Below the pieces are notes generated by a model. That model did no database searches and was not told the DNA's origin. It saw nothing but the letters and a program-made list of their open reading frames with translations. This document shows, piece by piece, positions 59,001 through 64,000 of a DNA stretch of 64,000 nucleotides (the stretch's first letter is position 1; each line of letters opens with the position of its first letter). The translations under genes were made by a program, and so were the position numbers. The stretch covers positions 9,824,094 to 9,888,093 of the forward strand of contig CM063255.1 in assembly GCA_032158295.1 (NCBI GenBank), in the 5' to 3' direction. The DNA comes from Pycnopodia helianthoides (Eukaryota > Echinodermata > Asteroidea > Forcipulatida > Asteriidae).

Positions 59001-61205
59001 TTATTTAAAATTGTGCCAGCTTCATGTTGAATGTGCTTAAAACCTTCCGATGACCTGCGGGTCTGACGCCACTAGACTGAAAACACATTTTAACTTAAAG
59101 GCACATTACAGAATTGTTTTTTTGCTGGCAGTGTAAGTCACTTTATGTAATCCACCATATACATAAACTGACAAACCTGTAGAAGTTTGAGATCGATCGG
59201 CCATCTGGGTCACGAGAAAATAGTGTAAAACCGATTACACATTTTTGCATGAAATCATATAGATTCAACAAATGAATAAAACGCTCACTGAGCGATAAAC
59301 TCCAATCGGAAAATTAGTTTATTCTTTTCTCATCAAATATGGCATTTCAGACAGAAATATTTCAAGGGATGTTTTCTACTATCATCATCATTAGAACGTG
59401 TAAGTTTTATGTAAATCTGTGACCGAAAGTATAGTTTACAATTTTGTTTCTTACCAATTTTGTAATGTTCCTTTAACTACTCGTTCAGTTTTGGGCAAAA
59501 ACAGTTGAAACCCTTTAGGTTCTATCATCAAACAGGCCTGTTTGACATGACGTATGACCCTTCAGGCAGTATGACCCATGACCTCCGATTCCCCACTTAT
59601 AAAACACTTTTTATATAGAATAGTGTACAATAAAAGTTGCTGTTTTGCAGTGTAAAAACGAAATCATTCTCAAAAAAATTAAAACAATCATATTTAAAAA
59701 AAAAAAATTGCCAAACTATCACTACAACGTCTGGAAGGTTACTAGTTTCGAAAAAGTATACAATCAATACTGTAATAGAGGTATACACGTTTTCCCAACT
59801 TACTGCAGGCTGCAGTAACCATGGCACTCGTGTATTTCTAGCAGGGTTGGGGCATCGCATGGTTTTAAGGGCAGTTCGACCCGTCAGTATAACATGCCCT
59901 GTGGTGGATCAAGACCGCGATTTTTACACGATTGTTATTTTTTCGCATGGTGCGTCGGCAACAAGACGATCATCCTTGTCCTTTACACGCTAAGTGCGAA
60001 GTACGGTTTATGGAAAAAAGAGCCTGTTCTTTTGAATCTGAAAACCCTTAATTACTAAACATTAATTCTCTTAAGAATTATTTACGTCTGAAATACTTTA
60101 AAGGTTTACTCTCAAATCTGCGGTAAAGATTGGGAGGAATGCAAGCATGTAGTTACTAAATTTGTGAAAATATCCTTGCACTGCACGAAAGTATGAACGC
60201 AAGTTAATTAACGCGTGCGTTTCTGCATGCGAAAGCAAATTTGAACATTAAATCCGAATTCATATTGTTGGGTGCGTGCGCGCAGTCGCATCATCAAGTA
60301 TGAATCGGTGTCTTGAAGCGCCCTGCAGATCTCCCGTGGCAAGAAGAGCTTCGAAATTAGGCCCCGGTGCATGCTTTTAAAGATATTTTCGTACCTTAGT
60401 TAGCGTTGATATTTGGGACGTAAATAATCAGTTACCTTGATATTTTCAACTTGAGATTTCGGATCGCCCACGAAGCTTTCAGCGCCAAGGATTTCGATTC
60501 CAAGTTTTCTTGCTTCAGTGTGGAAGTCACCCATAGCCTGTTGTAGAAAGTCATAACATTCAACTGGTAGAGTCATATTGGTTACTGTATTTCATATTTT
60601 GTTTCCTCATTTGGTTTTTGTTTTTTTCACCCAATGATCTAAGAATCAGTAAAAGTGTTATAAATTATAATTAGTTCACTGAACATTTCTCTCAAATGCC
60701 CATTTGTCATTTTGTTGTGGTGGTATTGTAGTTAACAATACGTTCTAAAAAATACACAGGTCAGAATTGACTCCAATTTGGGGTCCCAGGGGGCATGACC
60801 CAATTCCGGGTCAGGCTGAACTGAAATGTGGCTGGAAAATTGGACCTTAACTCGAATTCTGCGGAATTTTGACCCATTTTGGGGTCATTTGAATACAGAT
60901 TCTGGGTCATACTTATCTAGACATGAGCCAGGCTTCATGGGACCCGGATCCGGGGCAATTCTGACCCGGAAGTTCTCTAGAGTCTACAACACATATTATT
61001 TTAGTTGTACATTTTAATTTTATTTTACGCAAACCTGTGAAAACAAAGCCACCGACTCGTGCAGAGTAGCCACTTTCTTCCATTTGAATTCGCGGCACAT
61101 GGCTAGTTTGACGATGTTGTACACCGACTCGGGGGAGAGCAGTCGAAAGAATCGCGGGAACAGCTTACGGTTGGAGAGCGTCGGTGAGCTGGAGGAGTAG
61201 GACAC
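43868..61205 (-). CDS. Gene A: GABA-B receptor-like class C GPCR (partial; 15 exons)
   Basis: Minus-strand gene for a metabotropic GABA-B-type receptor subunit, a plasma-membrane class C GPCR that couples GABA or a related ligand to Gi/o. Fifteen exons with consensus GT/AG borders join in phase to 647 codons: 61035-61205, 60436-60537, 57175-57289, 55683-55831, 54752-54905, 53561-53655, 52280-52343, 52099-52191, 51031-51181, 50363-50495, 49068-49175, 47913-48026, 46779-46962, 45413-45561, 43868-44026. Roughly the first 340 residues are Venus-flytrap domain (FPRFFR, GWYESNWW, SSYDIIW, FEGVSGPVKF). Seven transmembrane helices follow, then a basic, Lys/Glu/Leu-rich tail with coiled-coil character. 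[13 protein letters not shown] after TM5 is the GABBR2-type motif, whereas the serine-rich SYSSSSPTLS resembles GABBR1, so subunit orthology is left open. There is no sushi or cysteine-rich domain in the visible part. N-terminal exons were not found before 64 kb; the 3' end is uncertain. Introns are full of MITEs and SINEs. Confidence 0.93.
44057..44172. mobile_element. GACCCGG-motif MITE fragment in gene A intron
   Basis: GGGTCAGTATGACCCGGAGT, CCTGACCCAGAATTAGGTCA and GACCCAGGAGTTTTAAGAGT lie 30 bases upstream of the tail exon (minus strand). The left end is missing. Confidence 0.65.
45000..45240. repeat. Dispersed repeat, related to 28790 and 47465
   Basis: TTCTTAACCAGTAGGCACTG, TATTCAGCTGAAACTTG, then GTGACTTTTATTGTATCTTT. 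The second half is repeated at 47475-47550 (AGCAAGTAGGCACTGTATT, GGTGACTTTTATTGTATCTT); the first half in reverse at 28790-28900. Confidence 0.55.
45413..45561 (-). CDS. Gene A exon: TM6 and TM7
   Basis: 149 bp, phase 1 to 0, acceptor ttttctttcaag, donor gtacag. The split first codon gives the Gly of YIG-ICVYNV. It encodes TM6 (ICVYNVLILSFICAPVSFI) and TM7 (HYVLVASTIWLATTLTLCVV, then FIPK). xxVYNVxI...sF and TLxxxFiPK are conserved in GABA-B receptors. The exon sits in no long simple reading frame because introns flank it closely. Confidence 0.95.
46300..46470. repeat. Intronic repeat, inverted partner at 49860-50250
   Basis: CACACTTCGAGGCTCGTG, ACCTTTGACCTCGCATCC and AAGGGGACCAGT(T/C) occur here, and as complements in reverse order at 50250-49880. 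Confidence 0.65.
46779..46962 (-). CDS. Gene A exon: ECL2 and TM5
   Basis: 184 bp, phase 0 to 1, acceptor attccctttag, donor gtgaga. It encodes an acidic ECL2 start (IDEENDN), MTCES with the disulfide cysteine, the TM5 helix (IYWIGAFYVIDGLLLVFGAF) and [20 protein letters not shown]. [21 protein letters not shown] is the GABBR2-type TM5-ICL3-TM6 hallmark. Confidence 0.97.
47707..47789. repeat. Hairpin, GACGTTTCGACC type
   Basis: AGTGGCCTGACGTTTCGACC...GTCTTTCTC, short loop, GAGAAAGACTCTGCTAGGTC/GAAACGTCTGGCCACT. Arms ~38 bases with few mismatches. In the intron between the TM4 and TM5 exons. Confidence 0.75.
47913..48026 (-). CDS. Gene A exon: TM4
   Basis: 38 codons, phase 0 to 0, donor gtgagg. 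It encodes GPWLLSSVAVLIILDAAILI and LWEIIDPVMAKEQHGTKV; LxxxDxxILxxWexxDP is the family TM4 signature. Start choice: two candidate acceptors lie 8 bases apart (cag, then gtggtaag). Only the inner one (exon from 48026) keeps the frame with the previous exon; the outer one gives a stop within eight codons. Confidence 0.88.
48115..48520 (+). mobile_element. LINE 3' end fragment
   Basis: GGCAGCCCCTAAAGCTGTGG, AATGTTCTTCCTTTGCATG and GAGATAAAACCATTCTTTTT decode as a worn aPKLWNxLPLxV...FKxxxKTxLF end of an L2/CR1-like reverse transcriptase, followed by the GGTTTGGGCACTGGCCTGAT tail also seen at 14030. Confidence 0.55.
49068..49175 (-). CDS. Gene A exon: TM3 and ICL2
   Basis: 36 codons, phase 0 to 0, acceptor ctatcgaacag, donor gtaaac. 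It encodes AKTWCLAIGFSMAFGSMFSK and TWRVHKIFTHTTKMKM. The xFGsMFsKTWRVHxIF motif is one of the strongest GABA-B markers; ICL2 contributes to G-protein coupling in this family. Confidence 0.97.
49860..50250. repeat. Intronic repeat, inverted relative to 46300-46470
   Basis: GACTGGTCCCCTTGTCTTTA, ATGCGAGGTCAAAGGTACAT and TCACGAGCCTCGAAGTGTGA are complements of the 46.3-kb copy. Lies in the intron between the TM2 and TM3 exons. Confidence 0.65.
50363..50495 (-). CDS. Gene A exon: ICL1, TM2, start of TM3
   Basis: 133 bp, phase 2 to 0, acceptor tatcgttacag, donor gtaata. It encodes VIKMSSPNINNVMLVGGILA and YVSIIFLGVDTNITSKETFVGMCK. KmSSPxxNNxxxxGgxLaY is the GABA-B ICL1/TM2 signature. The cysteine near the exon end is the expected ECL1/TM3 half of the disulfide to ECL2. 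Confidence 0.96.
50868..50980 (+). repeat. tRNA-derived SINE fragment
   Basis: TTGTTCGAATCCCACCACCC, CGAGTTATATGCATTTGGAT, ACAGGAATCGAGAATCACTG and AGTTTACAGTGCTTTACACA. Same family as 41075-41185; close to the TM1 exon. Confidence 0.6.
51031..51181 (-). CDS. Gene A exon: juxtamembrane linker and TM1
   Basis: 151 bp, phase 1 to 2, acceptor aattgttacag, donor gtacgg. It encodes GGAPPIDFVIEREDRQTIQL followed by a hydrophobic helix (LPLFITGAILAVVGMLLAVC) and FLVFNVMFRKIR. The GGxPPxD linker and FxxFN end of TM1 are diagnostic of GABA-B receptors. No cysteine-rich domain lies between the ligand-binding domain and TM1, as expected for this subfamily within class C. Confidence 0.96.
51438..51706. 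mobile_element. TTAA MITE, family 2, inverted and truncated
   Basis: Reverse-orientation copy of 42959-43292 (AATTATCGCGCGCGATAATT core). One end is intact (AAAAGTGTACAATACCC before TTAA at 51707); the other is lost or rearranged. In a gene A intron. Confidence 0.7.
52099..52191 (-). CDS. Gene A exon: end of Venus-flytrap domain
   Basis: 93 bp, phase 1 to 1, acceptor gtattttcag, donor gtacga. It encodes DGRDVPVGVVDTISGTGERL and IWEGYQPIIWQG, matching the family's vGxYdxxxdxLxw...xxixWxGg that closes the extracellular domain just before TM1. Confidence 0.93.
52280..52343 (-). CDS. Gene A exon: GPVKFTSTGDRLGFLQLRQMQ
   Basis: 64 bp, phase 0 to 1, acceptor ctattacacag, donor gtgagg. It continues FEGVS with GPVKF, then STGDRLGFLQLRQMQ. 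This matches the conserved GxVxF...GdRxGxxxxxQxQ strand pair at the end of the Venus-flytrap domain. Confidence 0.95.
52815..53155. repeat. Intronic tandem repeat, ~167-bp unit
   Basis: AATC(A/C)ACTC(G/A)AATGGTA, GATCATCC(C/T)GA, AGATGGC(C/G)G and ATTATTAAATGTG-like words recur with ~165-base spacing, two units plus partial ends. Non-coding. Confidence 0.6.
53561..53655 (-). CDS. Gene A exon: Venus-flytrap C-lobe, FTYDSETVE...FEGVS
   Basis: 95 bp, phase 1 to 0, acceptor caatctttcag, donor gtgagt. It encodes DPPRSIADFTYDSETVEILF and DIISNMTFEGVS, equivalent to the family's DFnYxdxxxxxxixxAMnxxxFxGVsG segment. One N-glycosylation sequon (NMT) is visible. Confidence 0.9.
54440..54745 (-). repeat. 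Intronic SINE of the tRNA-Leu family, minus strand
   Basis: Reading minus: CAGGGGTATAAATGGGTACC, TGTATACTCCCCAGGGAGCT, GAGAAAGAATACAGGAATGC and TTGTAAAATGCGCTATATTA. It directly follows the 54752 donor and explains the long open minus-strand frame (141 codons) there. Confidence 0.65.
54752..54905 (-). CDS. Gene A exon: Venus-flytrap, SSYDIIWMAALALN
   Basis: 51 codons plus one base, phase 0 to 1, acceptor cccctctcag, donor gtgagt. It encodes TSSQLIERYQALTGHQDIES, then LIGYNRITSSYDIIWMAALA and LNATHRLLQEL. YDxIWxxALALN is the conserved GABA-B core. Arg occupies the place where GABBR1 has the ligand-binding glutamate five residues before the Tyr-Asp pair. The open frame past the donor is an intronic SINE, not coding. 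Confidence 0.95.
55683..55831 (-). CDS. Gene A exon: Venus-flytrap hinge, GWYESNWW
   Basis: 149 bp, phase 1 to 0, acceptor tctttacag, donor gtaaag. The first codon is split with the previous exon and completes GWYESNWWKV. The tyrosine of GWY lines the GABA pocket in GABBR1. The CSEEQMKDA stretch matches the C-t-eqm--A helix of the family. The exon reads in the same frame into TSSQLIERY of the next exon. Confidence 0.93.
57175..57289 (-). CDS. Gene A exon: Venus-flytrap lobe, ARIIIGGFYTDKARKVFC
   Basis: 38 codons plus one base, phase 0 to 1, acceptor catttacag-type (ctcattacag), donor gtaaac. It encodes KLGARIIIGGFYTDKARKVF, then CEAYRQQMYGAKYVWIVPG. This closely matches the GABA-B consensus ARIIvGlFYetxARKVFCEvYkexlyGkkYVWf. 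Confidence 0.95.
57290..58356. other. Gene A intron, no element recognised
   Basis: Unassigned intronic sequence with T runs; the frames on both strands are not similar to anything I recognise. Confidence 0.4.
58361..58737. mobile_element. TTAA MITE, family 4
   Basis: Flanked by TTAA (58357, 58738); ends AGGTATTATACAGAATTAGT / ACCAATCCTGTATGATACCT. C and A runs in the middle. In a gene A intron. Confidence 0.75.
59099..59472. mobile_element. TTAA MITE, family 1, in gene A intron
   Basis: Flanked by TTAA (59095, 59473); ends AGGCACATTACAGAATTG / CCAATTTTGTAATGTTCCT; core AAAACGCTCACTGAGCGATA. Same orientation as 28271 and 31765. Confidence 0.8.
60436..60537 (-). CDS. Gene A exon: Venus-flytrap lobe
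   Basis: 34 codons, phase 0 to 0, acceptor ttctacaacag, donor gtaact. It encodes AMGDFHTEARKLGIEILGAE and then SFVGDPKSQVENIK, the lobe segment that precedes the conserved (K)xxDARIIvGxF motif. The following intron is 3.1 kb and holds the TTAA MITEs at 59099 and 58361. Confidence 0.9.
60740..60990. mobile_element. GACCCGG-motif MITE in gene A intron
   Basis: Left part CACAGGTCAGAATTGACTCC, right end TCTGACCCGGAAGTTCTCTA. Many GGGTCA/TGACCC words between. It lies 45 bases from the exon at 61035. Confidence 0.7.
61035..61205 (-). CDS. Gene A exon: Venus-flytrap lobe, SSSSP motif
   Basis: 57 codons, phase 0 to 0. The acceptor is ctccccgtag at 61206 and the donor gtttgc at 61034. It encodes SYSSSSPTLSNRKLFPRFFR followed by KWKKVATLHE. 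This matches the GABA-B segment in which a serine cluster contacts the GABA carboxylate, followed by the FPtFFRT and W-k-vaT signatures. It is the most N-terminal exon I can place. The residue shown as M in an ATG-style reading would be a GTG codon inside the protein, so this is an internal exon and not the gene start. Confidence 0.92.
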
Positions 61206-61559
61206 CTACGGGGAGAGAAACGAAACAAGTTTTGGACAAAAGAACAACAAAAACACCAACAACAAAACAAAAAAATCACACGAATTGTTGGAACTCTTAT
61301 ACATTTATATCTTTTTATTTTTTGTCTTGCAAATCTATAGCAAGGAAGAAGACAAATTTTGAATAATGTTGGTGTAATGGATATCAAGGAAGAAGACAAC
61401 ATTTGAAGAAGTATTGCTGGTATTTCCCACTAAAACCGTTATTTCCTTCAGTTTCATAGAGACGCTTTCAAAAGAGAGACAGCGTCAATTTTGCCTAACG
61501 GTTTTAGACAGTGTAATCATGCTCAGTCTGACCGGGGATTCCATCTCAACTCAACGTCG

Positions 61560-63090
61560 TGGCTGCAGATATCATTTGAAAACTGTAATCTGCATCCTTG
61601 ACAGATGTACATCTTCAATATTCCTGTTCTTTCCAACGGCCCTGAAGGACTCACCTCTAGCTCTCCACATACTGACAAAGTTAACCTTTTTGATGACCGT
61701 TTTGCGGCTCACTCAACACATGAAGACCGCGGCTGTATCATGCCTGACTGTCCTTCTCGTGTTGACAGTCGTTTATCCATGATCAACGTCACACCTAAGA
61801 TGGTATCTAAAGTCATCAGGCATCTTGACACATCTAGAGCATATAGCGACCTGACCAACAGTTGTTTGAAAATCTGTTCACTATGCAATCTTTGCCTAAC
61901 ACTCTCAGTGTTTCAATGTGATTGGCAGTTGGCGTATGTTGTTCCACTTTTTAAAGGATCAAGAGAGATATCAGATCCCGTCAACTATCGACTCATGAGC
62001 CTCTTTCAATTATGAGCAAGGCTTTTGAAAGCCTGATCAACCAGCAACTAATACACTCTTATACACTGATCCGAATTCGGGTGTAGATTATCTTGAAGTA
62101 CAAGAGCTCCTGACTGATGTGCAAGTATGGCTTCCGGCATGTACGTTCAACTAGCGACGGCCTATTCCTGGTCATAAAACACATCAACAGAGCTTTATAT
62201 CGACGTGGCGAGACTAGGCTTGTTGCCCTCGACATCTCAGAGGCATTCAATAAGGTATCATCCATAAATTGAGGTCATATGGCATATCTTGCAAACTGCT
62301 AAATCTGATTTTAGCTTCCTCGGTGATCGTCAGTTATATGTGGTGCGCGAGAACCATTCCTGCTCCATCTTCCTTATTTATGCAGGTGTTCCACAGGGCT
62401 TTGCCTGGGCCCGTCACTATTTTAACGTCCTGCCCGACGCTGTCTCATAACAGTTACCCGCCATGTATGACTCAACACTATACTGCATTTACTGGTACCT
62501 TGCCTGCTCAAACCTGTCCACGAGCCATGATTGTTTTCAACAAGAAACTAGAGAATATCATCAAACTGGGTTAATCACTGGCTGGACACCTTCAATCAAA
62601 CTATACTAATTGTTTAACTTTGTCCAGATGCAGATGTCCAAGTGTCTCTACCTTGGAAATTAATTCAATGCCACTGCGCAGGAGCTTGTTAAATGCATTC
62701 TAAATTTCGTCGGGCATAACCTGGTCTCATTTCTGGAACCACTACGGTATATCTATGTCGCTCTCTTGCTTCACAGAGCCTCTTTTACAGTTCAAACGGA
62801 CTCTCACTGGTTGTTACACCGAATCGTACCTTTACCCGCACCACAGGTTTCTCTTCTCGTTCACATCTTTACATCTGTCCCAAAAAATAACACTTAGTGT
62901 GGTGCTCATCATCTTTTCCCAATTTAGAACTATAGCCTGTCCCAATTCAAACGCAATATTCATCTTTCTACTTTTTGAGTTCCTCTTCTTTTATCCACTT
63001 TCCCCTTTTTAGCGAACACCTGGAGGGGCCTGTTTTGTGGCCTTGTGGTTGGCAGCTTACCATAACAAAAAAAAATATAATAAAAATGGC
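61560..63090 (+). mobile_element. Decayed LINE reverse transcriptase
   Basis: Plus-strand non-LTR retrotransposon ORF2 relic with frameshifts and stops. NVTPKMVSKVIRHLDTSRAY, WQLAYVVPLFKGSREISDPV and NYRLMSL at 61780-62010; VALDISEAFNKV (RT motif A) at 62222-62258; GVPQG at 62384-62398. The expected YADD block is damaged (AMYDSTLY near 62462). A worn C-terminal region and a poly-A-like tail (AACAAAAAAAAATATAATAA) run to about 63090. Closest in feel to CR1/Jockey-group elements. It lies antisense to and upstream of gene A's first visible exon, probably in an intron. Confidence 0.75.
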
Positions 63091-63779
63091 AATGAAATTA
63101 AACGAGAAATTCTAAATATGCTTTTCTTAAAACGTATTTCAAAGCAGAGAGATCATTTTTTAAATTGCATTGTTGATTTAATGATGTTCGTGTTCTTAAG
63201 AAACCAATGAAGATACTTAGAGGGAAAAACAAGGTTTATGTTGTTGTACTCTTATCGTGGCTGTTTGACAGCGGTTTACACTAAGCTCGGAACAAAATAA
63301 AATCTGAAGCAAAACCACAATTATAACAAATAGAATCAGTTGTCCAGTCTTTTGACGTAAGTGGTCCAGTAAACAGGACAAACTACCTGCATATCTATAA
63401 TCTTTTGCCTACGTAAATATATTGTTTCGCTTTAGAAGAAACAAAGCTGTATGGGTTTGGCCAAGCTGTTCGGAGCTTTATGAGTGATTTCCACTTACCG
63501 ATAGTAATGAGTGATATCAGCATGTCGAATTGACAAGCAGTGTTCAGTTTCAAGCCGACACATCAACACTAACTTTGTGTGCCCGGAAAAGGGACGTAAC
63601 GAAAAGTTACTGGTAAAAGGGATTAAGCAATTGATGCGCCAAAATGTGTTTCAAGAAAAGTGAATGTGAAAGTTTAATTGTTTTTTTTACTATTCATTAG
63701 TCAATAAGGGAACGTAAATTATGCATTGAAACGAGAAAACATTTCTTCTGAGTAGTTCTTGCAACGAATAATGTAACAT

Positions 63780-63811
<32 letters not shown>

Positions 63812-63960
63812 GTAGAGGAACAATTTTAATGCTTGCGGCCTCTTGAAAAAGGTACTTTAAAAAGAGCGTAGAGCCTTTACCCTTCTGCCGGGCACACGAC
63901 AAAAGCTCGCTGAGAGGAATAAGTTAAACTAGTGATCAAACTGATTGAACTTGTTTTGCA
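63091..63960. other. Unassigned; poly-T at 63786-63811
   Basis: No exon of gene A recognised. Contains a ~25-base T run. Frames are spurious. Confidence 0.4.
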
Positions 63961-64000
63961 CTCTAAACACTTCCAGGTCAGAATTAACCCGGTTACAGGT
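63961..64000. mobile_element. GACCCGG-motif MITE, cut by window end
   Basis: CACTCTAAACACTTCCAGGT followed by CAGAATTAACCCGGTTACAG matches the left end of the family; the rest lies outside the window. Confidence 0.55.

Overview
This is eukaryotic genomic DNA: AT-rich, intron-containing and packed with short transposable elements. The repeat content (TTAA-flanked MITEs, tRNA-Leu-derived SINEs ending in GCGCTATATAA, L2/CR1-like LINE scraps, GACCCGG-motif MITEs) together with a class C GPCR gene with many short exons points to an echinoderm. A sea star is my best guess, from remembered repeat sequences rather than a database match.

Only two protein-coding loci can be supported, both on the minus strand and both metabotropic GABA-B receptor-like. 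Gene A runs from beyond the right part of the window down to about 43.87 kb. Fifteen exons (61205 down to 43868) join in phase into one uninterrupted 647-codon frame. It covers the second part of the Venus-flytrap ligand-binding domain, all seven transmembrane helices and the start of a coiled-coil tail. Its N-terminal exons are not visible and presumably lie past 64 kb. Gene B begins at 20066 with a complete first coding exon (signal peptide plus the first segment of a GABA-B Venus-flytrap domain) behind a good TATA box. I could not find its later exons, expected below 19.8 kb. The two genes are therefore a head-to-tail tandem pair about 24 kb apart.

The rest is intergenic or intronic repeat. 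From 1 to 19.8 kb: an inverted pair of PIF/Harbinger-type MITEs, a SINE with an inserted MITE, a 150-bp satellite built of three ~50-bp subunits, several TTAA MITEs, segmental duplications, a 1.1-kb foldback and one unexplained 237-codon ORF. From 20 to 43.8 kb: an inverted tRNA-like pair, G-rich GGGGACA repeat blocks, three TTAA MITE copies or relatives, short tandem arrays, an L2-like LINE split by a 1.3-kb terminal-inverted-repeat element, GACCCGG MITEs (one with a nested hairpin), a near-perfect 105-bp-arm palindrome and a full tRNA-Leu SINE. From 43.8 to 61.2 kb the same families sit in the introns of gene A. From 61.5 to 63.1 kb lies a decayed LINE reverse transcriptase on the plus strand.
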